Positions 13,669 to 21,098 of a DNA stretch of 22,465 bases are shown one piece after another. Source of the stretch: a virus. Position numbers and translations under genes: made by a program. Position 1 is the stretch's first letter. The number at the start of each line of letters is the position of its first letter. Location of the stretch: IMG/VR virus record IMGVR_UViG_3300021957_004323, positions 1 to 22,465 of that record. One strand, written 5' to 3'. The notes beneath the pieces were generated by a model that saw nothing but the letters and a program-made list of their open reading frames with translations, searched no databases and was not told the DNA's origin.

Positions 13669-14197
13669 CTTCGAACTCCGTCAATGTCCTAACATCATAA
13701 CCTGATTGTCTTATTATAGCACTTCCTCCCAAATTGGGCAAGTCTATTACTGCTAAAATTAAAATATTCTTTTTAGGTATATTAAATTGCTTATGTACTA
13801 ACTTTGCACAGGCAATTGCTGTGCCTCCTGTAGCAATTAAATCATCTATAATAATCACATTGCCTTTAATAGGAGATATCTTTTGTATGTGTAACTCAGA
13901 TGTTCCATATTCCAGTTCGTATTCTATTCTATGTGTAGGGTTAGGCAACTTGCCTGGTTTCCTAGCAAGTACAAACGGAATGTTTTTACTTAATGCAATA
14001 GGAGAACCAAAAATAAATCCTCTGCTTTCTATTCCCACAATACAATCAGCAACTGTTAAATTACAAATATCTTCAAACTCTTTCATCACTAAATTAAATG
14101 CTTCAGGAGTTTCCAAAAGACTTGTGATGTCTCTAAACTCAACTCCTTCAATAGGAAAGTCTAAGACTGTTCTAATATATTTGTTTAACTCAGTCAT
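13661..14197 (-). CDS. apt: Adenine phosphoribosyltransferase
   Basis: A 178-aa type I phosphoribosyltransferase that joins adenine and PRPP to give AMP and pyrophosphate. The PRPP-binding loop NVIIIDDLIATGGTA (113-127) is intact. Other typical Apt segments are DFPIEGVEFRDIT (13-25), VGIESRGFIFG (54-64) and ARKPGKLP (78-85). Length matches bacterial Apt (~180 aa). The start overlaps the metK stop by eight bases (ATGACTGA), implying coupled synthesis. Adenine is released when SAM-derived thioethers are split by nucleosidases, so pairing Apt with SAM synthetase suggests adenine recycling during infection. No nucleosidase is encoded in the window. The gene is rare in phages as far as I know, and was probably taken from a bacterium. 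Confidence 0.93.
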   Translation of the reverse strand: MTELNKYIRTVLDFPIEGVEFRDITSLLETPEAFNLVMKEFEDICNLTVADCIVGIESRGFIFGSPIALSKNIPFVLARKPGKLPNPTHRIEYELEYGTSELHIQKISPIKGNVIIIDDLIATGGTAIACAKLVHKQFNIPKKNILILAVIDLPNLGGSAIIRQSGYDVRTLTEFEGE

Positions 14198-15287
14198 TAA
14201 AAATATCTACTTGTTCCCAAGGCATATCTTCCTTACCAAAGTGTCCATAATTAGTTGTCTTGGTCAAGTCTAAATCAAATAAATTAAATCTTTCAATTAT
14301 ACCTTTTGGTGTTAAATCAATATTGTTCATAAAATAATCTGCAAACTCTTTTCTTACTTCACCATCTGCATATACATATATACTAGTTGGTTCTTTTACA
14401 CCAATAGCATAACTTAATTGTACTGTGGCATTTTTTGCCTTGCCACTTGCTACAATATTCTTTGCCAAGTAGCGAGCCATATAAGCCGCACTTCTGTCTA
14501 CTTTGGTACAGTCTTTACCACTAAAGGCTCCACCACCGTGTGGTGCATAACCTCCATAAGTATCTACAATAATTTTTCTGCCTGTTAATCCTGTATCGCC
14601 ATCTGGACCACCAATAACAAATCTACCTGTTGGATTAATTAACCATTCAGTTTTTAATAGGTGTACTTGGTCTTTAACAACGGGCAGTATAATGTCCATT
14701 ACACGTTCTCTAACGTCTTCTATGCTTACTTCTGCACTATGCTGAGTACTACATACCACTGTCTTAATATCAATAGGCTTGCCAACACTATCATAATTAA
14801 AAGTAACCTGTGCTTTGCTGTCAGGTCCTAACCAATCTGCTCCATTACGTCTAGCAGTTTCTAATGCCTTTAGTATTTCGTGACTGTAATAGATTGCACT
14901 GGGCATATAGTTTGGTGTCTCATCACAAGCATATCCAAACATAAGTCCTTGGTCACCTGCACCAAAGTCATCTGTGCCTAAAGCAATGTCTGACGACTGC
15001 CCGTGTAGTTCATTGTAAACAGCCATCTTGGCCCAATGAAATCCGTCTTGCTCGTATCCAATATCCTTAACAACGTTTCTCACAATATGTTCAATAACAT
15101 CTTTATCAAACTTATCGCTTTTGTATTCCCCTGCTAGTGTTACCATATTTGTAGTAACTAGTGTTTCAACTGCCGCTCTGTGATTCATCTTACCGTCGAT
15201 AAGATATGTTGCTACTGCATCTGATATGTGGTCTGAAATTTTGTCAGGATGTCCACTACTAACACTTTCGCTTGTAAATTCGTACAT
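14190..15287 (-). CDS. metK: S-adenosylmethionine synthetase
   Basis: A 365-aa enzyme that makes SAM from methionine and ATP. The hallmark motifs are present: FTSESVSSGHPDKISD (4-19), GAGDQGLMFGYA (109-120) and GGGAFSGKDCTKVDRSA (251-267). The length is slightly below the usual 380-395, with no visible gap in the active site. The ATG shares its first base with the mazG stop (TAATG), and AAGGAG lies about seven bases upstream. It is followed by apt with overlap. Methyl transfer, polyamine synthesis or radical-SAM chemistry during infection would all use its product. No methyltransferase is seen in the window. Alternatively it may relieve SAM shortage, or offset a host SAM-cleavage response. 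Confidence 0.96.
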   Translation of the reverse strand: MYEFTSESVSSGHPDKISDHISDAVATYLIDGKMNHRAAVETLVTTNMVTLAGEYKSDKFDKDVIEHIVRNVVKDIGYEQDGFHWAKMAVYNELHGQSSDIALGTDDFGAGDQGLMFGYACDETPNYMPSAIYYSHEILKALETARRNGADWLGPDSKAQVTFNYDSVGKPIDIKTVVCSTQHSAEVSIEDVRERVMDIILPVVKDQVHLLKTEWLINPTGRFVIGGPDGDTGLTGRKIIVDTYGGYAPHGGGAFSGKDCTKVDRSAAYMARYLAKNIVASGKAKNATVQLSYAIGVKEPTSIYVYADGEVRKEFADYFMNNIDLTPKGIIERFNLFDLDLTKTTNYGHFGKEDMPWEQVDIFND

Positions 15288-15610
15288 TATAAATCTCCTT
15301 CTTTAACAAAGACTCCGTCAACCATTTTTCCTTTTCTGTCTTTGATGTCGTTGTATGCTTGTTCCAAACAATCTTCGATACTGAGATTGTTTCGTTCAGC
15401 AATGTTAATTAATACTACAATCATATCACCTATATCATCTGCTACATCATTGCCTTTACAGATATTATCACTAAGTTCGCCCATTTCTTGAATGAGTTTT
15501 GCTAGTTGATCCTTATCTGTTGCACCATCGATTAGGTTCCTGTCGTGATGCCATTGTGTAATCTTTCTTATTAAGTGGTATGCTGTTGCCATACTGTGGT
15601 CGTCTGCCAT
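15287..15610 (-). CDS. MazG-like nucleotide pyrophosphohydrolase
   Basis: A 107-aa all-alpha NTP pyrophosphatase-type protein. The metal-binding helices carry EMGELSD (42-48) and DDIGDMIVVLINIAE (58-72), the E-x-x-E and D-x-x-D pattern of MazG/dUTPase-2-like enzymes. It is a single-domain, short form, as in many marine phages. It would split NTPs or dNTPs to monophosphates, or clean damaged nucleotides. Marine phage MazG has been proposed to affect (p)ppGpp, but that is contested. It is joined to its neighbours by TAATG overlaps at both ends. Confidence 0.88.
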   Translation of the reverse strand: MADDHSMATAYHLIRKITQWHHDRNLIDGATDKDQLAKLIQEMGELSDNICKGNDVADDIGDMIVVLINIAERNNLSIEDCLEQAYNDIKDRKGKMVDGVFVKEGDL

Positions 15611-16386
15611 TATAGTTTTCCCTCTTTTCGCATTTGTTCGCGTATTTTAGTTGCACTTATATCGTGTGTTGCATCGTCAAAAACTTCTTGTTCTATTTTG
15701 TATCCTACATCACGTCCATAAGTTATGTTTAAAAGGTTAGGTACAACCTCTATTTTTACTTTACCAGCGAAGTTACATAAACTTTGTTGTAAGTTTTCTA
15801 TAACTTGATATGCTGGAAAAGGATTCTTTTCATCTGTTGGCATATCCCTTACCATTAAAAACACTTGATTGTGTTTAGCCAGTGCTCTATCAAATAGTGC
15901 TTGGTGTCCAGGATGCCAAGGTTGAAATCTTCCAAGCATTTGTGTAGTGGGTGCCTGGTTGTCCCAAATAAATCTTTGTCCAATTTCGTAAGCAATTATT
16001 TTAGCATCTACATCACCACGTTGTTCTTGTACATTGTAGTCTGACACATAAGGTCTTTCAAATACTTTATTAGTGTCTTCAAACCTGCCTTCTTTTATTG
16101 TGTCTACAAATATCTCATAATCTGCATCAAATTCTATTCTTGCATTTCTAAAAGGACATACAAAGTCTGCTATTGCTATTTTGCCCTTTGCTTCTGCTTC
16201 AGCACATAAGTCTACCATTCTTTGCTTTTGTCTTAATCTACCTTCTTCGGAGAAGTCCCAATCGTCTGCTTCTTCTCTAACTTTATCTGCATTGAACCAA
16301 GCAACATTGTCACCTAGGTATTCAACTAGTCGTTCTGCCAAATATGTTTTACCACTCCCTGGTAATCCAAATATTAGTACTCTCAT
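15610..16386 (-). CDS. Bifunctional APS-kinase-like P-loop domain fused to NMN-adenylyltransferase-like domain
   Basis: A 258-aa two-domain protein. Residues 1-~140 are a P-loop kinase of APS-kinase type: GLPGSGKT (7-14) and FVCPFRNAR (75-83), which resembles the FISPFRxxR segment of CysC. Residues ~148-258 are a nucleotidyltransferase with GRFQPWHPGH (152-161) and ISATKIR (243-249), the pair typical of NMN/NaMN adenylyltransferases such as NadM and NadR. NadR has the opposite order (transferase, then kinase), while eukaryotic PAPS synthetase has kinase then ATP sulfurylase. This suggests NAD salvage, or activation of another phosphorylated small molecule. The kinase domain is clearly paralogous to the gene just upstream, with which it overlaps by ATGA. 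The substrate is unproven. Confidence 0.85.
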   Translation of the reverse strand: MRVLIFGLPGSGKTYLAERLVEYLGDNVAWFNADKVREEADDWDFSEEGRLRQKQRMVDLCAEAEAKGKIAIADFVCPFRNARIEFDADYEIFVDTIKEGRFEDTNKVFERPYVSDYNVQEQRGDVDAKIIAYEIGQRFIWDNQAPTTQMLGRFQPWHPGHQALFDRALAKHNQVFLMVRDMPTDEKNPFPAYQVIENLQQSLCNFAGKVKIEVVPNLLNITYGRDVGYKIEQEVFDDATHDISATKIREQMRKEGKL

Positions 16387-16826
16387 CTATTCTCCATTAG
16401 TTTATCTACAATTATTCGGGCATCGATGTCGTCTCTTTGTTCTGTTACTGCATAGTCAACTGATATTGGTTCTTCATATCTAGCCGCTAACCTAGTATAA
16501 TTGCCATCTCTTAATTTGGCATTGCCATTTTTAATGGTGTCTAGATAAATTTCAAAGTCAAAATTCATTAACTCCCTGTCTTTTCTTTTAGCAAAAATTC
16601 CATCTACAATAACAATCTTTCCTTCTAATACTGATTCTTCTGCAAGTTGTTGTATTTTATTAGGTACTAACAACTCGCCTTGTGAATCATACAATTTTAA
16701 AAACCCAGTCTCTTTTCTTATACTATCTATATTTAAATGGACTGCTTGGTCTCCTAACAACTCTGCTAATATTTCTGCTAGGTATGTTTTACCACTTCCT
16801 GGTAATCCATAAATTAATATTTTCAC
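16383..16826 (-). CDS. APS-kinase-like P-loop protein, single domain
   Basis: A 147-aa P-loop kinase-like protein. I take the GTG at 16826, which overlaps the previous stop as GTGA and gives MKILIYGLPGSGKTYLAE, matching the start of the following paralogue (MRVLIFGLPGSGKTYLAE). A TTG 21 bases upstream is less likely. The Walker A is GLPGSGKT. The C-terminal segment SVDYAVTEQRDDIDARII aligns with VSDYNVQEQRGDVDAKII in the next gene, showing a tandem duplication. The CysC-like PFR segment of the paralogue is altered here to VDGIFAKRKDRE, so substrate use may differ. It has no fused transferase domain. It may form a heteromeric complex with its paralogue. Confidence 0.83.
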   Translation of the reverse strand: MKILIYGLPGSGKTYLAEILAELLGDQAVHLNIDSIRKETGFLKLYDSQGELLVPNKIQQLAEESVLEGKIVIVDGIFAKRKDRELMNFDFEIYLDTIKNGNAKLRDGNYTRLAARYEEPISVDYAVTEQRDDIDARIIVDKLMENR

Positions 16827-17578
16827 AGAGTAGTTTCTTCTCTCCAATCTTCTATGATGCCGTCTTCTTCTAACTGTTCAAACGTTTGAGCATTCACATC
16901 GTGCCACTTGTTATTTAAGTAACCTACAGTAGCATAGTAACCTTTTCCGGTTGTGTCATTCCAATCGTATTCCAATTCAACTTCTTTGCCGTCATACCAT
17001 ACACATTCTATAAAAGAACCCATATCAGTTTCGACTTGTTGAGTTGCTAACAACCTAGCATCAAACGGCTCATCTAACTCTAATTTGAAATCAAAAAACT
17101 GACCTTTCTCTCCACTATGAAATGCTAACACAGGACTATAGTTTTCAGGATCTTCTACATCGCTGATATCTTCTGTCATATAACATTCCCTGCTACTGTA
17201 ACAATAAACATCGTCAAAATCTATTTCTTCTGCATTATCGTAATCTTCTTCGCCATCTTCATTTATAGGATAAACACTTAGACCTGCATCTGCATAAGGT
17301 CCGTTGATGTGTTCTTTATCCTCATAATTAAACCAAGCACCAGGCTCAAACTCATCTGGGTCTTCTGTGGGTAAAGGCATTGCCTCTGGATCTTCTATCT
17401 CTTCAACTGTGCTAGGATCGATATCGTAGTCTGTTAGAAAATCAATTAAGTCTCCATCTCCATCTTCATCCACAATAGGTTTCCAATAATCTACAAAGGC
17501 TTTGGATACTGTGCCAACAACACACTCTCCGCCATATCTTCCACTTACTAAATGATAATTATATTTTTTATCTGCCAT
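16823..17578 (-). CDS. Very acidic early protein (251 aa), function unknown
   Basis: A 251-aa protein with a quarter or more Asp and Glu by eye and few Lys or Arg. It starts MADKKYNYHLVSGRYGGECVV, which looks like a folded beta segment. From about residue 37 it becomes strongly acidic (VDEDGDGDLIDFL, then EEIEDPEAMPLPTEDPDEFE), and it ends in a Trp/Asp/Glu-rich part (YDWNDTTGKGYYATVGYL). The Shine-Dalgarno TAGGAG includes the TAG stop of the gene before it. No catalytic motif is seen. Such charge can indicate a DNA mimic that blocks host nucleases or DNA-binding proteins, but many acidic phage proteins are not mimics. It is second after uvsW in the early operon. Confidence 0.8.
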   Translation of the reverse strand: MADKKYNYHLVSGRYGGECVVGTVSKAFVDYWKPIVDEDGDGDLIDFLTDYDIDPSTVEEIEDPEAMPLPTEDPDEFEPGAWFNYEDKEHINGPYADAGLSVYPINEDGEEDYDNAEEIDFDDVYCYSSRECYMTEDISDVEDPENYSPVLAFHSGEKGQFFDFKLELDEPFDARLLATQQVETDMGSFIECVWYDGKEVELEYDWNDTTGKGYYATVGYLNNKWHDVNAQTFEQLEEDGIIEDWREETTL

Positions 17579-17587
17579 TTTATTCTC

Positions 17588-18091
17588 CTAAAATAAATCA
17601 CTGATGTCTAACACATCATTAATCTTGTTAATATCTTTGCAAAATAATGCACACCTAGGAGTGTTTCCATTCTCTAAGGGTACTGTAATCATATGTCCGT
17701 GTTTTAACTTTGGAAAAAACCATTTTACATCTTGGTAAATGTTTACCACGTCCACTTGCATCACCGTTGGTGACTTGTTTTCTAAAGGATTAAATACTGG
17801 TGTATGAAATCCTCTATTGTTTAAACTTGTTAAAGGTAGCATCTCAATTTCATTATACATATCATCATCGCAGATTGCTATGCTCCAATCAATTGGCATT
17901 TGAACTGTTCTCTCTCCTATTTTTAAAACCATTGCAGGTGAGTAAAAACTTTCTAAAAATATTAATTGGTGAAAATAAAAGTCCAGCCATTCTGGATCTC
18001 CTGCGTCCATTATACAATATCTCAAATCCACATCTGAATCTGGCACGTTATCTAAATTATATGTTCTGTTTTCAACAGTCAATATGTTCAT
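17588..18091 (-). CDS. Hypothetical early protein (167 aa)
   Basis: A 167-aa protein that I do not recognise. It looks mixed alpha/beta, with an N-terminal MNILTVENRTYNLDNVPDSD and a C-terminal MITVPLENGNTPRCALFCKD then IPxx-like DINKINDVLDIS. Its acidic residues and Trp/Phe pattern suggest a compact soluble protein. The ATG overlaps the uvsW stop as ATGA, and the stop TAG forms part of the next gene's Shine-Dalgarno. Coupling to uvsW suggests a role in early DNA transactions, without direct evidence. Confidence 0.8.
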   Translation of the reverse strand: MNILTVENRTYNLDNVPDSDVDLRYCIMDAGDPEWLDFYFHQLIFLESFYSPAMVLKIGERTVQMPIDWSIAICDDDMYNEIEMLPLTSLNNRGFHTPVFNPLENKSPTVMQVDVVNIYQDVKWFFPKLKHGHMITVPLENGNTPRCALFCKDINKINDVLDISDLF

Positions 18092-19548
18092 AAGTACTCC
18101 ACTTTGGTAACCTTGAATGGATAGTTTGCTTCTTTATAAAACTTTTTACGTTCTGTAAGATGCCTTTTACTATATTTCAAAGTACTTGTAATATCAAAAA
18201 CTTGCAAGTAGTCTTTGTCCTGTGCTTTACGAATACCTCTACCGATACTTTGTATAACACGAACAAAACTTTTGCCAGGTTCTAATAAGATTAAATTAAA
18301 AATTCTAGGTATGTTAATACCTGTTGATGCAACTCCATATGTTGCCACTATCACTTTGTTATCCATTTTACTGACTTCTTTGTATTCTGTTTTCCTATCA
18401 GCACTTTTCATCTCACCACTAACAAATACCCAATCAGGATTTTGTTCGATAAGCAGTTGCCCAGTTTTAATCCTGTCAACTAATATAAGTGTGTTGCCGG
18501 AACCGGATAAGTTTCCAACCATATCACTTAAAAATTTTATTCTCTCAGGAGAGGTTACTAACCATTTTAACTCTTGAGCATAACTGTTAAAGCCTACGTG
18601 AGTGTCCATAAGTTGCAATACACTTATATCCAAGTTAGCAAGTACTCCTTGCTCTTGTAAATCACTTGCACTAAGTTGATTAATAACACTACCTAATGTG
18701 CTAACAACTCCTGCATACTCGTGTTCCTCTTTGGGTATAGTTCCTGTTAGTCCCCAACGGATAGGAACATTAGCAAACACTCCTCCTAGTAAATTTCTTA
18801 ACACGTCTGCTTTTGCTTTGTGTACTTCATCGACCATTACACAAACAACATCTTTCATAAACTCATCTACTGGGATCGGTGCTTCATCATTCTTTGTTTT
18901 CTTTTCCAGTATTGCTAAACTTTGCCAAGTACATATAGTGTGAGTCTTATCATACTCTTTTCTTTCACCATACAGCACTCCGACATCTAATCCTAAATTT
19001 TTATAGTCTTCTTCAGTTTGAGTTACCAAATCCTTGTTAGGTACAATAACAATACTTCTACCATATGCTTCACACTTATGACTTAGCACGGCTGTTATAA
19101 GAGTTTTACCTGCTCCGGTGGCTACTTCTTGTAAGCCTTGCAAGTTCTTTAAAAAATGATTTATAATTTCTACTTGATAATCTCTAAGTATAACAGGCAA
19201 TCCTTCTGCTGTATGACCTTTGGGCCAAGCAGTATCTTCATAGTCTGTATCTACTACTGGTGCAAATTCAAATTTGTAAGGGTGCCTGTGGTCTTCTACT
19301 TCTATATTGTATCCTTCTTTTTCTACAATAGGTAAAAGTTTATCTAGTAAGTTTAAATAACTTCTGCCACCTATGTCGCAGAACCTAACACACCCGTCCC
19401 ATCTACCTAATTTGTATGCTGGCATATGATAAGCATAAGGTAAAAAGAATTTTAGTGCATCAGAAATCTTTCGACGTGTATGCACGTCAAGGTCAGTGAA
19501 TCTAACATTGACCTCATCTTTAATTACTAATTTCGTTGTTCTTGCCAT
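18088..19548 (-). CDS. uvsW: UvsW-like superfamily 2 helicase
   Basis: A 486-aa DNA/RNA helicase. Residues ~1-115 form the N-terminal substrate-binding part. The first RecA-like domain has the Q-like motif PVILRDYQVEII, Walker A ATGAGKT (143-149), DEVH (240-243) and LTGT (267-270). The second has the GINIPRIFNLI region and QSIGRGIR (433-440). In T4, UvsW unwinds branched intermediates and R-loops and helps switch origin to recombination-dependent replication; there it is late, whereas here a sigma70-type promoter precedes it. The -10 box ends eight bases before the ATG and no Shine-Dalgarno fits, so the mRNA may be leaderless. It leads a twelve-gene operon down to 11804. Confidence 0.93.
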   Translation of the reverse strand: MARTTKLVIKDEVNVRFTDLDVHTRRKISDALKFFLPYAYHMPAYKLGRWDGCVRFCDIGGRSYLNLLDKLLPIVEKEGYNIEVEDHRHPYKFEFAPVVDTDYEDTAWPKGHTAEGLPVILRDYQVEIINHFLKNLQGLQEVATGAGKTLITAVLSHKCEAYGRSIVIVPNKDLVTQTEEDYKNLGLDVGVLYGERKEYDKTHTICTWQSLAILEKKTKNDEAPIPVDEFMKDVVCVMVDEVHKAKADVLRNLLGGVFANVPIRWGLTGTIPKEEHEYAGVVSTLGSVINQLSASDLQEQGVLANLDISVLQLMDTHVGFNSYAQELKWLVTSPERIKFLSDMVGNLSGSGNTLILVDRIKTGQLLIEQNPDWVFVSGEMKSADRKTEYKEVSKMDNKVIVATYGVASTGINIPRIFNLILLEPGKSFVRVIQSIGRGIRKAQDKDYLQVFDITSTLKYSKRHLTERKKFYKEANYPFKVTKVEYL

Positions 19549-19556
19549 TGTATATT

Positions 19557-19585
19557 ATTTTATGCTCGTTTGTTTATAATGTCAA
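19557..19585 (-). promoter_or_regulatory. Sigma70-type promoter for the uvsW operon
   Basis: TTGACA (19585-19580), 17-base spacer, TAAAAT (19562-19557), then AATATACA and the ATG at 19548. It lies directly downstream of the AAA ATPase terminator, so it starts a separate transcript. Confidence 0.85.
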
Positions 19586-19588
19586 CCT

Positions 19589-19619
19589 AAAAAAGAAAGT
19601 ACCCCATAGTGGGGTACTT
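19589..19619 (-). terminator. Strong intrinsic terminator after the AAA ATPase gene
   Basis: On the minus strand AAGTACCCC, loop ACTAT, GGGGTACTT form a 9-bp perfect stem followed by TCTTTTTT. It separates the ATPase transcript from the uvsW promoter, whose -35 begins four bases later. Confidence 0.93.
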
Positions 19620-19622
19620 CCG

Positions 19623-19655
19623 TGGTCCTCTAGGAGGTTCAGTATGCGAGGACCA
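19623..19655 (-). promoter_or_regulatory. Second hairpin in the ATPase 3' UTR with alternative pairing
   Basis: TGGTCCTC (19648-19655 read on the minus strand) pairs perfectly with GAGGACCA (19623-19630) across a 17-base loop. The loop contains CCTC, which can pair instead with the GAGG of the closing arm to make a smaller competing hairpin. It lies between the ATPase stop and the terminator. It may stabilise the 3' end or form part of a small RNA. Confidence 0.5.
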
Positions 19656-19661
19656 AACATA

Positions 19662-20693
19662 CTAAGCCATTCTCTTCATACAGGTTGTTTCAGCCAATGC
19701 CTTCCAACCCTCAGGCTTCATTTTCTTGAGGTCAGCAATCTTGAGTACCATTCTCAAACTAACTTCTCTAAGCCTTGCACTCTTCTCTACCATAAAGTCT
19801 ACAACTTCTTGATTACCTTCGCCTTCAAATTTGTATTCATCAAGCATACCATCTCTAACAATTTGTTTGATTCTTAGGAACTTGTCTGAGACTTTGTTCA
19901 TTTCCAAATCAATGTAGTGACATCTTGACATAAGTGCTTCTAAGTGATCCTTAATCTTCTTAGAACGAACGTTTTCAAAATCAACGTTAGTAATAAAGAT
20001 TGCTGATCCTTCAAAGTCAAACCTATCTGGAATACCTTCCCTTCTCAATGCGTGGGATTCTGACTTCCAACTTACAGTTCTTTTCTTGCCTGAGTCTAAA
20101 ACTGCCTTTAACATATTTAGGCAAACTTCATCAAACAGTACTGTATCACAGTCATCAAATACAATAACATCTCCTTTAGCAGAGTTGTTAAACAATGTTT
20201 GGTACAAACCAATTGGAGTCATTGAACCTTTACAGAATTCTGTTTTTGGTCCTTTGCCTTTCAGTTTGTTAAACATATCGTATTTGTCCATTTCAGTTTC
20301 AACACCAAAACTCTTACCAACACCTGGAGGGCCACTTAATATAAGTCCTCTCACAGTACCTTTGATAACTGCTCTAGTCATCTCAGTTAGTATATCGAAT
20401 CTTGTTTTGATTCTGTCTAGTGCCTGTTCATCAGTTTCTTGCAGTTCTGCAGGAGTGCTTTTTTGCACTATTGCCTGTGCTTCAAACTCGTGTTCTGAAA
20501 CTTTTTCAAAAGACGTAATGTCGTTGACAATAATTCTTGCACTTGGATACTTAGGTCCTAGTACTTTACTAGCATCAACTGTTAGAAACATTCCTTTCTT
20601 TCCAAAAGTAATGTCTTTGATTAATGGGAAAATGGCGTTCTTTATTGTGTTACCACGATATTTGCCAGATTTAATTTTAACGTAAGTTTGCAT
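19662..20693 (-). CDS. AAA+ ATPase of unknown target (343 aa)
   Basis: A 343-aa ATPase. Residues ~1-60 form a small N-terminal beta domain (YVKIKSGKYRGNTIKN). The AAA+ core has Walker A GPPGVGKS (121-128), Walker B VIVFDDCD (176-183), a sensor 1 segment AIFITN (231-236) and a candidate arginine finger R257 in LMSRCHYI. The C-terminal ~80 residues are helical (lid-type). It is not an obvious gp44 clamp-loader by eye. It has its own sigma70-type promoter, an excellent AGGAGGT Shine-Dalgarno and its own terminator, so it is regulated alone. DNA remodelling, packaging help or disassembly of a protein complex are possible roles. A 199-aa reverse-strand frame inside it is a shadow. Confidence 0.88.
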   Translation of the reverse strand: MQTYVKIKSGKYRGNTIKNAIFPLIKDITFGKKGMFLTVDASKVLGPKYPSARIIVNDITSFEKVSEHEFEAQAIVQKSTPAELQETDEQALDRIKTRFDILTEMTRAVIKGTVRGLILSGPPGVGKSFGVETEMDKYDMFNKLKGKGPKTEFCKGSMTPIGLYQTLFNNSAKGDVIVFDDCDTVLFDEVCLNMLKAVLDSGKKRTVSWKSESHALRREGIPDRFDFEGSAIFITNVDFENVRSKKIKDHLEALMSRCHYIDLEMNKVSDKFLRIKQIVRDGMLDEYKFEGEGNQEVVDFMVEKSARLREVSLRMVLKIADLKKMKPEGWKALAETTCMKRMA

Positions 20694-20733
20694 ATAACCT
20701 CCTAAAGTATGTATGTTTTAACTTATATATACT

Positions 20734-20761
20734 ATTATACGCCTATTTAGGCAAAAGTCAA
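20734..20761 (-). promoter_or_regulatory. Sigma70-type promoter of the AAA ATPase with a palindrome in the spacer
   Basis: TTGACT (20761-20756), 16-base spacer, TATAAT (20739-20734). The spacer holds GCCTAAATAGGC (20752-20741), a 5-bp inverted repeat around AA that could be an operator. The leader ends in TTTAGGAGGTTAT before the ATG at 20693, the strongest Shine-Dalgarno in the window. Confidence 0.8.
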
Positions 20762-20765
20762 CCGA

Positions 20766-21098
20766 CTATTTAAAAAAACTTTTAACTTTTATACCAAATA
20801 ACTTCTTGTAATACTTGGCAATGCGTTCTTTAAATATAGGTTTTCTTTCTGGGTTATACTTCTTCTTGAGGGAAAGATAGTACTCTTCGCTGGATTCTAT
20901 GTAAAGTTCTTCATTGGGTTCTAATTCATAACCGTTATATTCGCCACCGTTATCTCCGGAAGTTATTAGATATCCTCCGTGTTTGTATGTTATAACCATA
21001 CAACCATTTTGAGCCAGTAACGAACTTGTACTTTCATACTGTTCTATTTCTGCAAAATCTTTCGCGATGCGATTAATTTTATCAGTATACTGACTCAT
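20766..21098 (-). CDS. Hypothetical protein (110 aa)
   Basis: A 110-aa protein of unknown family. The N-terminal half has an ITYKHGGYLITSGDNGGEYN beta-like segment, then an acidic stretch (LEPNEELYIESSEEYY). The C-terminal third is very basic (KKKYNPERKPIFKERIAKYY), so the molecule is strongly bipolar in charge. It lies six bases after the L33-like gene and has no clear Shine-Dalgarno, suggesting dependence on upstream translation. No terminator is obvious after it; the ATPase promoter begins five bases beyond its stop. Confidence 0.75.
   Translation of the reverse strand: MSQYTDKINRIAKDFAEIEQYESTSSLLAQNGCMVITYKHGGYLITSGDNGGEYNGYELEPNEELYIESSEEYYLSLKKKYNPERKPIFKERIAKYYKKLFGIKVKSFFK

Noticed and set aside
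13734-14273. Plus-strand 179-aa open frame
   Set aside because: It is the antisense shadow of apt and the end of metK, which have full family motifs.
16827-16847. TTG start of the first APS-kinase-like gene
   Set aside because: The GTG at 16826 makes a GTGA overlap and aligns the N-terminus with the paralogue.
20086-20685. Plus-strand 199-aa open frame
   Set aside because: It is antisense to the AAA ATPase with its Walker motifs; no promoter or Shine-Dalgarno supports it.
19662-20693. Naming the AAA ATPase as clamp loader gp44
   Set aside because: The N-terminal beta domain, lone transcript and absence of the clamp-loader SRC motif in its usual context do not fit; SRC appears only as MSRCHY at a possible arginine-finger position, which is not enough.
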